Origin: an uncultured Bacillota bacterium
GTDB lineage: Bacteria; Bacillota; Clostridia; Christensenellales; UBA1242
Direction of reading: 5' to 3'
DNA: 20,995 bases
NCBI GenBank assembly: GCA_900545735.1
Contig: URAC01000010.1
Location: 1 to 20,995 of the forward strand
This document shows, piece after piece, positions 14,936-20,995 of the stretch (positions within the stretch are counted from its first letter, which is position 1; each line of letters starts with the position of its first letter). The position numbers were made by a program, and so were the translations under genes. Under the pieces are notes generated by a model that was not told the origin of the DNA, ran no database searches, and saw nothing but the letters and a program-made list of their open reading frames with translations.

Positions 14936-14961
14936 AAATCCACGAACTCGTGGATTTTTTT
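14934..14961 (+). terminator. Rho-independent terminator of the orphan gene
   Basis: ATCCACG (14938-14944) pairs with CGTGGAT (14949-14955) around AACT, extended by A/T pairs, then seven T. It begins at the stop codon. A runs on the left would allow it to work in the other direction too. Confidence 0.92.
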
Positions 14962-15044
14962 GTATTAATTTCATATAACTTTCCTAACAAATTTTAAAAT
15001 AAAAAATCTATAAGCACACATTATGAATTTTTATTATAAATCTC

Positions 15045-15073
15045 TTGTATTTTTAAAAATTTTAATGTATCAT
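15045..15073 (+). promoter_or_regulatory. Candidate promoter of the tRNA-Ser gene
   Basis: TTGTAT (15045-15050) and TATCAT (15068-15073) with a 17-bp spacer lie about 12 bp before the mature tRNA 5' end. The stretch 14962-15044 upstream holds nothing else I can identify. Confidence 0.5.
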
Positions 15074-15084
15074 TTCAAATGATT

Positions 15085-15172
15085 GCAGAGATGTCAGAGT
15101 GGTCGAATGTGCTGGTCTCGAAAACCGGTATACCGCAAGGTATCGAGGGTTCAAATCCCTCTCTCTGCGCCA
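15085..15172 (+). tRNA. tRNA-Ser (anticodon CGA)
   Basis: An 88-base class II tRNA with encoded CCA. The acceptor stem is GCAGAGA (15085-15091) with TCTCTGC (15162-15168), discriminator G, then CCA at 15170-15172. The anticodon arm is CTGGT-CTCGAAA-ACCGG with CGA at 15119-15121, which reads UCG serine codons. The long variable arm (TACC/GGTA around GCAA) confirms a serine-type tRNA, and the T arm is GAGGG-TTCAAAT-CCCTC. The D stem has one probable T-T mismatch. A strong terminator follows, so it is a single-gene unit. Confidence 0.96.
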
Positions 15173-15183
15173 AGCACTTGCGG

Positions 15184-15213
15184 ACGGAAAACAAATGTTT
15201 TCCGTTTTTTTTT
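15184..15213 (+). terminator. Rho-independent terminator of tRNA-Ser
   Basis: ACGGAAAAC (15184-15192) pairs perfectly with GTTTTCCGT (15197-15205) around a 4-base loop, followed by a run of T to 15213. Confidence 0.92.
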
Positions 15214-15217
15214 GCAC

Positions 15218-15240
15218 AAAAAAAGCGGGAAAACTCCCGC
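15218..15240 (-). terminator. Rho-independent terminator facing the ankyrin gene
   Basis: On the minus strand GCGGGA pairs with TCCCGC (15240-15235 and 15230-15225) around a 4-base loop, followed by seven T (15224-15218). It lies about 100 bases beyond the ankyrin gene stop. The stretch 15250-15340 between them reads as 3' untranslated region; I see no gene in it. Confidence 0.85.
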
Positions 15241-15340
15241 CCGCAAGTGTGAGATATGAGTAGTCAGCAGATTAAAAAACGATATATCTGCGTTAACATA
15301 TCCGCTGAAAATTCAAATTGTCGATTGTCTTGTCCGCAAT

Positions 15341-16444
15341 TTATTTTATACAAGAATTTTGAACGCGATTTTGTTTGCCAAACTCTCCTAACGCATTTGC
15401 TAAATATTGTTGTTTTGCAAACTCATCTTTCATTTGATTTGCTGTTTCATAGATTTTGTTAGTTTTAATCAAAATTTCCTTGCAAGTTGGATTTTCATAT
15501 TTAATTGCATAATCAAGTGCTGTCTTTCCATTTTTGTCCTGCAAAAATACATTTGCTCCACGAGAAATTAAAACTCTTAGTGCTTGTCTATTGCCTCTTT
15601 TTGCCAAAATCATAAGCGCTGAAACGCCGTTTTTATCTTGTGTGTTTATCATATTTAACATATTTACGCCAGAACGTTTTAATAAAGCGTCCATATAATG
15701 TGAGCAATTATTATTTGCCGCGTGCATAAATGCAGTTCTGCCTTCATAATCTTTCATCATTATTTCTGCGCCTGATTTTAATAATGTTAAAAATGCTTCC
15801 ATTCTGTTTTTATTTTGCGATGCAATCATCAAAGGCGTTTGACCTTCTCTATTTCTTTGATTAATATTAGCTTGATTGTTTAAATTATAATGCATTAAAA
15901 GTTCAATCATTTCAGCATTATTAGCACGAGTTGCGAACATTATTGGAGTTTCTTTGAATTTGCCAACAACATTTGCGTCTAATCCTGCTTCTAACAAAAC
16001 TTTTACAACTTGAACATTGTTCAAATAAACTGCTAAATGCAAGGCAGACAACAAGTCTTTATTTATATGATTTAAGTCTATTGGCGTTACATAATCTAAA
16101 ACATTAGACTTTTCATCTTTGTGGAAATTGACCAAAAATTTAACAGCATCTACATCGCCAGAATAAACAGCCAAAATCAAAGCATTGTTGCCGTTGCTGT
16201 CTGTTGTATTTATATCTGCGCCAACACCAGTTGTCAACGCAACTTTCATCATCTTTTTATTGCCTTCGAAAGCATATTTTAAAAGGTCGAAATTCTTTTC
16301 TTCCTTAGATTTTAATTCTTCTTTATCAACCCAATCACTTTGAGTGTTGTTATATGTCCTTTTATGTTTTACATAATTAGCAAAATCGGTTTTTAAAACA
16401 TTTCCAAGCACGATATTTTTCTTGCTATTATACTTTTTTGACAT
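15341..16444 (-). CDS. Ankyrin-repeat protein
   Basis: This 367-residue protein has a basic, non-repetitive N-terminus (1-50), then about seven ankyrin repeats of roughly 33 residues. Recognisable repeat cores are NGNNALILAVYSGDVDAVKFL (from 84), SALHLAVYLNNVQVVKVLLEAG, ETPIMFATRANNAEMIELL, GQTPLMIASQNKN, GRTAFMHAANNN, GVSALMILAKRGNRQALRVL and GKTALDYAIKYENPTCKEIL (306-325). A charged helical tail follows. There is no signal peptide or membrane segment, so it is probably a cytoplasmic protein-binding scaffold; the partner is unknown. AAGGAGAG is a strong ribosome binding site before ATG 16444. It is monocistronic, with a good promoter upstream and a terminator downstream. Confidence 0.93.
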   Translation of the reverse strand: MSKKYNSKKNIVLGNVLKTDFANYVKHKRTYNNTQSDWVDKEELKSKEEKNFDLLKYAFEGNKKMMKVALTTGVGADINTTDSNGNNALILAVYSGDVDAVKFLVNFHKDEKSNVLDYVTPIDLNHINKDLLSALHLAVYLNNVQVVKVLLEAGLDANVVGKFKETPIMFATRANNAEMIELLMHYNLNNQANINQRNREGQTPLMIASQNKNRMEAFLTLLKSGAEIMMKDYEGRTAFMHAANNNCSHYMDALLKRSGVNMLNMINTQDKNGVSALMILAKRGNRQALRVLISRGANVFLQDKNGKTALDYAIKYENPTCKEILIKTNKIYETANQMKDEFAKQQYLANALGEFGKQNRVQNSCIK

Positions 16445-16487
16445 ATTAACTCTCCTTAAAAATGGATTTATCTAATGTATTAATTTA

Positions 16488-16515
16488 ATTGTAACATACA
16501 TTTTTAATAAGTCAA
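16488..16515 (-). promoter_or_regulatory. Sigma-A type promoter of the ankyrin gene
   Basis: On the minus strand TTGACT (16515-16510) and TACAAT (16493-16488), each five of six to consensus, are 16 bp apart. The leader is about 35-40 bases and contains the AAGGAGAG site. Confidence 0.7.
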
Positions 16516-16551
16516 TAGGCAATTTTAATTTTAACGTTTTTAGCAGCCATT

Positions 16552-17097
16552 TTACTTGTTTTTATTGCACTTTTTGTTCTCATATTTTTTATATGCTAAA
16601 AGCCCGATAATTGAATAACAAGCACCCAAAACAAGCCCTGCGATAGTGTCTGTTAAATAATGTTGACCTAAATACATTCTTGAGAAAATAACCGCAATTA
16701 AGAATACAACAAGCAAAGATATTAGCGTATATTTTAAATATTTATTTTTGACTTTGGCATTAATCCAATATGATAAGAAAAAGCAAATAATCGTTGCGGA
16801 AAGTGTGTGCCCGCTTGGAAAAGATTGCCCCACTGCATTCAATTTGTTGATTATATTTGCATCAACCATATATGGTCGTGGTCTATTAACTATTGCTTTG
16901 ATGGCGTAATTCAGCCCGACGCTAACGCCATAAGTTACACCAAAGCATAAGGCGAACGACTTTTTAAAAAATATGAATACAATGATAAGCCAAAAAAAGA
17001 AACCCAAATAACTGGCAAGATAAGAAATTGCTTTACACACAATGTCTAATGCATCACTTCCTATACTTTGAATTGCCTTAATTATTTCGAGTTCCAT
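16552..17097 (-). CDS. PAP2-superfamily membrane phosphatase
   Basis: This 181-residue membrane protein carries the three PAP2 phosphatase motifs: KxxxxxxRP (Lys67, Arg74-Pro75), PSGH (94-97) and SRxxxxxHxxxD (Ser139-Arg140, His146, Asp150). About five to six hydrophobic helices surround them, and the catalytic motifs would face the outside. Small Firmicute PAP2 proteins of this size include BcrC-type undecaprenyl-pyrophosphate phosphatases, which recycle the cell-wall carrier lipid, and phosphatidylglycerophosphate phosphatases; sequence alone does not decide. No Shine-Dalgarno site precedes ATG 17097. A promoter lies just upstream with its -10 ending 9 bases before the ATG, though read-through from spoVAE, 43 bp away, is also possible. 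Confidence 0.92.
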   Translation of the reverse strand: MELEIIKAIQSIGSDALDIVCKAISYLASYLGFFFWLIIVFIFFKKSFALCFGVTYGVSVGLNYAIKAIVNRPRPYMVDANIINKLNAVGQSFPSGHTLSATIICFFLSYWINAKVKNKYLKYTLISLLVVFLIAVIFSRMYLGQHYLTDTIAGLVLGACYSIIGLLAYKKYENKKCNKNK

Positions 17098-17106
17098 TAT
17101 AAGATT

Positions 17107-17135
17107 ATTTTATCAAAATAAATCAAATTATGCAA
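17107..17135 (-). promoter_or_regulatory. Candidate promoter of the PAP2 gene (near-leaderless)
   Basis: On the minus strand TTGCAT (17135-17130) and TAAAAT (17112-17107) are 17 bp apart, the same two hexamers and spacing as at 152-180. The predicted start lies about 3 bases before the ATG, leaving no room for a ribosome binding site. Confidence 0.45.
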
Positions 17136-17140
17136 TTAAA

Positions 17141-17512
17141 TTAACTTTTCTTTGTCTTTGGACGGAAAATTAAAGCAAAGATAAAAGCAAATATGACGGC
17201 AGCGGCTATTCCACCAGCAGTTGCTTCCAAACCTCCAGTGAATATTCCTAAAATTCCGCGAGATTTTACAGCGGAAATTGCTCCTTTTGCCAAACTTGCA
17301 CCAAATCCAACAATAGGAACCGAAATACCCGCTTTTGCCACTTCATAAATATAATCATAGATGCCAACCGCTTCTAAAAATACTCCTAAAATAACAAATG
17401 TAACTAAAATTCTAGCCGTGGTCATCTGCGTTTTGATAACTAACACTTGACCAAGCATACAAATAAATCCACCTATTAAAAAAACATACAAATAAGTTAA
17501 AAAATAATCCAT
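17141..17512 (-). CDS. spoVAE: Stage V sporulation protein AE
   Basis: SpoVAE is a small inner-membrane protein of the SpoVA channel complex, which moves Ca-dipicolinic acid into the forespore and out again at germination. The 123-residue protein is nearly all hydrophobic, with about four helices; family segments are FLIGGFICMLGQVLV, GIYDYIYEVAKAGISVPIVGFG and a Lys/Arg-rich end. I chose ATG 17512, preceded by AAGGAGA seven bases upstream at the end of spoVAD; a TTG two codons earlier is too close to that site. It starts 2 bp after the spoVAD stop and is the last gene of the operon. Confidence 0.95.
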   Translation of the reverse strand: MDYFLTYLYVFLIGGFICMLGQVLVIKTQMTTARILVTFVILGVFLEAVGIYDYIYEVAKAGISVPIVGFGASLAKGAISAVKSRGILGIFTGGLEATAGGIAAAVIFAFIFALIFRPKTKKS

Positions 17513-17514
17513 AA

Positions 17515-18525
17515 TCAATCTCCTTTTTCAATTACAACAGCGTGAGCAACGCCTGGAATACTTTCACCTTGTTGGCAAGAAGTAGGGCTTAAAAGCGCAC
17601 CAGTTGCCATAAATAGCACCTTTTTATACACGCCTTCCCTTATCTTTCTTAAAATGAAAGAATTTAACACTGCAGCACTGCAACCGCAACCAGAGCCGCC
17701 CATAAAGACATTTTGGTCGTGTTTGAACATCATTTGTCCGCAATCGCAATAATTGATGCCTAATTTAATACCTTCTTCTTCCATTAAATCAATCAATATT
17801 TCAGAACCCAACTTACCCAAATCGCCTGTTACAATCAAATCATAGTCATCAGGAGTTGTATTTGTGTCCCTAAAATGAGCAAGGAGTGTTGACATTGCCG
17901 CAGGTGCCATTGCTGCTCCCATATTGTTGACATCACATATGTCAAAGTCTATAACTTTTCCAAAAGTTGCAGAAGTTATGATTGGACCATCTCCTTCTGA
18001 AGATAGAATTGCACAGCCTGCCGCCGTTGCTGTCCATTGTGCCGTTGGCGGTCTTTGATTGCCAAGTTCTAGCGGATATCTAAATTGCCTTTCTGCACTT
18101 GAAAAATGGCTCGAGGTCGCACAAGCGATATTATTAAAATGCCCTGCATCAATGAATGCTGAGCCCATAGCAAGCGACAGCGCCATAGTTGAGCAAGCAC
18201 CAAAAACGCCCATATAGCACAAATCAAAAGACCTTGCTGCATAACTTGAAGAAATTATTTGATTTAATAAATCTCCGCATAACAAAACATCAATATCTTT
18301 TGTTGTAATTCCTGCTTTGTCCGCTGCCCCCATAATTGCGTGCTCAAGCATTTTTCTCTCCGCTTTTTCATAGGTTTTTTCACCAAAATTATCATTTTGA
18401 ACAACATAATCGTAATATTCTTTAAAAGTCCCGTTGCCTTCTTTTGGTCCAACAATAGCATAGTTGCCAATAATTTTTGGCGGATTTTTAAATTTAATTG
18501 TCTGATTTTTCTTTTCCTTTCCCAT
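17515..18525 (-). CDS. spoVAD: Stage V sporulation protein AD
   Basis: SpoVAD is the soluble, thiolase-fold member of the SpoVA complex and binds dipicolinic acid on the channel. The 336-residue protein shows the typical start (TIKFKNPPKIIGNYAIVGPKEG within the first 40 residues), the thiolase-like segment GVFGACSTMALSLAMGSAFI, ATSSHFSSAERQFRYPLELG, a GNQRPPTAQWTATAAGC stretch, and the C-terminal FMATGALLSPTSCQQGESIPG, all well conserved in the family. Length is as expected. GAGGG precedes ATG 18525; the gene lies 9 bp after spoVAC. Confidence 0.97.
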   Translation of the reverse strand: MGKEKKNQTIKFKNPPKIIGNYAIVGPKEGNGTFKEYYDYVVQNDNFGEKTYEKAERKMLEHAIMGAADKAGITTKDIDVLLCGDLLNQIISSSYAARSFDLCYMGVFGACSTMALSLAMGSAFIDAGHFNNIACATSSHFSSAERQFRYPLELGNQRPPTAQWTATAAGCAILSSEGDGPIITSATFGKVIDFDICDVNNMGAAMAPAAMSTLLAHFRDTNTTPDDYDLIVTGDLGKLGSEILIDLMEEEGIKLGINYCDCGQMMFKHDQNVFMGGSGCGCSAAVLNSFILRKIREGVYKKVLFMATGALLSPTSCQQGESIPGVAHAVVIEKGD

Positions 18526-18534
18526 ATTTCCCTC

Positions 18535-18981
18535 TTAAACAAATAAATATATCAAGCCGACAATAGCACTTGCTATCACACCTATAACAATAACAGGTCC
18601 AGCGATAGTAAACATCTTAACGCACAACCCAAAAATCAAGCCTTCACTTCTAAATTCCATTGCTGGACTGGTGATGGAGTTAGAAAAGCCTGTGATAGGA
18701 ACAATAGAGCCACCGCCTGCATAAGCCCCAATGCGGTCATAAACGCCAATTCCAGTGAGCAACGACGCCAAGAACACCAAAATGATTGATGTGTAAGAAG
18801 CAATAGCCAATTTGGGCATTGCTGGAAAAATCGCAGCCAAGCCATCTGAAATTCCTTGTCCTATCATACAAATAACTCCACCAACCCAAAATGCTCTTAA
18901 AAGCGTTGGCCAAGCGTGCGTTTTAGGAATTCTAGCATTTACATAATCGTTATATCTTTTGTTACGCTCTTGCATTTCCAT
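18535..18981 (-). CDS. spoVAC: Stage V sporulation protein AC
   Basis: SpoVAC is the membrane pore of the SpoVA channel; the Bacillus protein acts as a mechanosensitive channel for Ca-dipicolinate release. The 148-residue protein has a hydrophilic N-terminus (NKRYNDYVNARIPKTHAWPT) and then about four helices including AFWVGGVICMIGQGISD, the related GIGVYDRIGAYAGGGSIVPI, and GFSNSITSPAMEFRSEG. ATG 18981 is preceded by GGGGTGA; the frame is open for 27 codons upstream but that part looks non-coding. It is the first gene of spoVAC-spoVAD-spoVAE; spoVAA, spoVAB and spoVAF are absent here, as in many clostridia. The operon should be switched on in the forespore, but I could not identify a convincing sigma-G promoter. 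Confidence 0.96.
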   Translation of the reverse strand: MEMQERNKRYNDYVNARIPKTHAWPTLLRAFWVGGVICMIGQGISDGLAAIFPAMPKLAIASYTSIILVFLASLLTGIGVYDRIGAYAGGGSIVPITGFSNSITSPAMEFRSEGLIFGLCVKMFTIAGPVIVIGVIASAIVGLIYLFV

Positions 18982-19125
18982 AAATTTCACCCCAAAAAAT
19001 AAAATTTCAAATGTATATTGTGCAAGCAAAAAAAAATTATTAAAAATTTTTCGCTTAATCAAAAAATGAATAAATTTAACAAATCAAAGCAAAATAAACT
19101 TGTAAAAAAATTTTTGGAGGAATTT

Positions 19126-20949
19126 ATGAAAAAATTTATTGCAATGTTGCTTGTTCTCTTTATTGGATTGACTTTCGCAGGCTGTGAAAGCAATAAAAAT
19201 GCACTCGCATACAATATTGAAAACAATGTAAACAAACTTTCTACATTATTAGAAAAAACAAAAGAAATCACAGATGAAGATATAATAATGAAAGAATTGA
19301 AATCTAACGGAAATTATACTTCAAAGACTACAACTCAAAAATCAACTGAAAATAAAGTTGATAACACCAAGCAAATTAGCAACAAAAATGTTATCAACGA
19401 CAAAAATTTGACAAATGTAGACACCACTAAAAAAGTTATGCCTATTAGTCAAACAAACAATTCTAAAAAGATTGAAAATTTGCCAAAGCCAATAGCAAAC
19501 ACACAAATTGTTAAAAATAGCGATAAAACAGTTTCAGTTGCTGCAAAGGATAGCACAAATGATGAAATAGATATTGACGAACTTATTAAAACAAAAGATA
19601 AAAGAACCTTCAGCACGCGTTCTGGCTTTACGCTTGTCAATCCAAAAGTTTCTAAACAAGCAAGCAGATATAATCGTGCAGAAATAGAAAAAATGGCAAA
19701 TAGAGCCGTAACAAATGCAATTCCAAGAGTTACAAACGATATGCCATTCAAAAGAATTACTACAGGACAATACATTCCAAGAAGAATGTCAACAGCTGAA
19801 TATGATAATTCAGGATTAACAAACTATTTTTCAAAAATCGAAGATTTATATCTTATGATGAATGATGCTTGCACTGCAAACAAAGACTGTGGCTGCTTAA
19901 AATCTTGCATTTTACAAAATTGCGATATGCTAAACCTTCTTTGTAAACAATTAAAAAATAATGAAATTGAATTGTCTAACGAACAAATTCAAGCGTGCAA
20001 CGATTGCTTAAATTCATTAAATCAATACACAAACACATTAAATAACACTAAAAATGATGTCCAAACGCAATGCAACGCTGTAAAAACAATGAACATCAAC
20101 CCAAACGCTAATATTGAACAAGTGTCAAGCAAATATGTAAAATTGATTAATTGTTTGGACGATAGGCTTACTTGCTATGCAAATATTTTGTCAATTTTAA
20201 CTCAACTTAGATGCACAATAACTGGTGTTTGTGGCGAAGAAAATGTTGAAGAAGCCTTAAAAATTGAAGAAAACTTGGAAGAAAACAAACAAGAGCCACT
20301 TCCTGAAGTTACATTAAAAGAAGAGCCAAAAATTGAAGATAATATGGAAAATAAACAAGAAGAAAAACTAGAAAATAATCAAGAAGAAAATGTTGAAAAT
20401 GAACAAAAAACAGAAATTGAAAATAACAATAAAATAGATGAAAATACGCCACAAACTCAAGAAAATAATAATAAAGTTTCAATCGTTAAAAACGAAAATG
20501 TAAAAAAATTAAGCGACTACAATGATAAAAACTTAAATGTTTCAAACTTGCCTAAACACAACTTGGATACATACAAAAATCAAACAATCAATCCAAATGT
20601 TGGAACAGGCTTAAACAACAAAAATAATAAAACTGACACAAAAACAAATGACAACGAAACAAAAAATGATGAAAATGAAGCAAATAAAGATAACGCTCAA
20701 ACAGACAGAGTTAATCAATCTAACAACCTTCCTAATAACACCAACACTATGAATAACGGCACATTCAATAATGGAGTAAACAACGGCGTTGGAGTAAACA
20801 ATGGATTTGGCGTAAACAATGGCGTTGGAATTAATGGCTATCCTAATGGAAATGGATTTGGATACAACAACAATGTAATTTCGAATGGCTATGGCTATCA
20901 CAACTATGAAAATGGAGTAACAAATCCATATCGCAACACTGATACATAC
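19126..20949 (+). CDS. Large Cys-rich, Asn/Gly-rich lipoprotein (3' end missing)
   Basis: The family is not recognised. The N-terminus is a lipoprotein signal peptide (MKKFIAMLLVLFIGLTFAGC, lipid-carrying Cys20). Next comes a Lys/Asn/Thr-rich low-complexity stretch to about residue 165, a basic conserved-looking segment (RSGFTLVNPK, RITTGQYIPRR), and a compact region with 13 cysteines between residues 249 and 369 (for example CTANKDCGCLKSC). A Glu/Lys/Asn-rich linker follows, then an Asn/Gly-rich tail with GVNNGV repeats and Tyr. The layout resembles exported surface or spore-coat proteins. ATG 19126 follows GGAGG; the frame is open upstream to 19018 but lacks a signal there. It is divergent from spoVAC, 144 bp away. 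The 608 visible residues end where adapter sequence begins, so the true C-terminus is unknown. Confidence 0.8.
20776..20829 (+). repeat. Three tandem 18-bp repeats in the lipoprotein tail
   Basis: Units at 20776-20793, 20794-20811 and 20812-20829 follow the pattern GTAAACAAYGGNNTTGGN and encode GVNNGV/F hexapeptides. The reading frame is preserved because the unit is a multiple of three, so copy number could vary without breaking the protein. Confidence 0.85.
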
Positions 20950-20995
20950 CTGTCTCTTATACACATCTGACGCTGCCGACGATAAGGCTCGTGTA
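20950..20995. other. Illumina Nextera adapter contamination at the contig end
   Basis: CTGTCTCTTATACACATCT (20950-20968) is the reverse complement of the Tn5 mosaic end. GACGCTGCCGACGA (20969-20982) continues the Nextera read-2-side adapter, TAAGGCTC (20983-20990) fits an 8-base i5 index, and GTGTA begins the P5 primer complement. The last six codons of the plus-strand frame (LSLIHI) and the MYKRQ start of the minus-strand frame here are artefacts of it. Confidence 0.98.

Larger units (their letters stand above)
15175..15249. repeat. 9-bp inverted repeat enclosing two terminator hairpins
   Basis: CACTTGCGG (15175-15183) and CCGCAAGTG (15241-15249) are perfect inverted copies. They directly abut the two inner hairpins at 15184-15213 and 15225-15240, so the whole 75-bp segment could fold as a three-way junction. 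The left arm begins 2 bases after the tRNA CCA. Confidence 0.75.

Noticed and set aside
15256..15462. 68-residue plus-strand frame downstream of the tRNA terminators
   Set aside because: More than half is antisense to the ankyrin gene, the composition is unlike its neighbours, and there is no ribosome binding site.
16512..16550. Minus-strand 13-codon frame encoding MAAKNVKIKIAY, reminiscent of a ribosomal protein L33 N-terminus
   Set aside because: It stops after 12 residues, lacks a ribosome binding site, shows no L33 cysteines downstream, and overlaps the ankyrin gene promoter. It is most likely chance.
18982..19125. Sigma-G or sigma-F promoter for spoVAC, or a shared operator with the lipoprotein gene
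   Set aside because: CACAATA is close to a sigma-G -10, but no acceptable -35 lies 17-18 bp upstream. The region is so A/T-rich that partial matches are uninformative.
20611..20964. 117-residue minus-strand frame starting MYKRQV
   Set aside because: Its start lies in adapter sequence, and the rest is antisense to the low-complexity Asn/Lys-rich lipoprotein.
1..20995. CRISPR arrays, prophage, transposons, toxin-antitoxin or restriction systems
   Set aside because: No regularly spaced repeats, transposase, integrase, phage structural or defence-type proteins are visible in any frame.

Overview
This is an AT-rich, gene-dense piece of chromosome from a low-GC, spore-forming Firmicute, most likely an uncultured Clostridia-type gut or rumen bacterium. 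The evidence is a spoVAC-spoVAD-spoVAE operon, a YlbJ-type sporulation membrane protein, a SpoVB/MurJ-family flippase, the asp23-fakA (yloU-yloV) pair, Gram-positive style Shine-Dalgarno sites on many genes, and TGA used as a normal stop. The taxonomic call is inference. The last 46 bases are Illumina Nextera adapter, so the window ends at a contig end and not at a biological boundary.

Layout. 1-97: start of an unidentified gene running off the left edge on the minus strand. 210-3760 (+): a cation-type P-type ATPase overlapping recF by 4 bp. 3757-6013 (-): DUF3343, a SpoVB/MurJ-like flippase and an HU-family protein; recF and the HU gene meet tail to tail inside a shared hairpin. 6096-7247 (+): a class V aminotransferase / cysteine desulfurase, divergent from the DUF3343 gene. 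7268-11653 (-): pta, then asp23-like plus fakA, then ddl, as three transcription units divided by terminators that overlap the next promoter. 11728-13757 (+): ylbJ, recX, acpS. 13752-14405 (-): a stand-alone GlmU-type acetyltransferase domain. 14507-14935 (+): an orphan 142-residue protein behind a perfect consensus promoter. 15085-15172 (+): tRNA-Ser(CGA), followed by two convergent terminators inside a 9-bp inverted repeat. 15341-16444 (-): an ankyrin-repeat protein. 16552-18981 (-): spoVAC-spoVAD-spoVAE, then a PAP2 phosphatase. 19126-20949 (+): a large Cys-rich, Asn/Gly-rich lipoprotein, cut by the adapter.

Most identifiable genes serve envelope and spore building (Ddl, flippase, GlmU-like acetyltransferase, PAP2 phosphatase, SpoVA channel, YlbJ), lipid and acetyl metabolism (FakA, AcpS, Pta) or DNA maintenance (RecF, RecX, HU). 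I see no CRISPR array, prophage, transposase or other mobile element. No obvious new multi-gene system is present. The most unusual items are the large lipoprotein divergent from spoVA, the orphan protein with the perfect promoter, the ankyrin protein, the GlmU C-domain-only gene, and the very compact signals (terminators overlapping promoters, probable leaderless messages).
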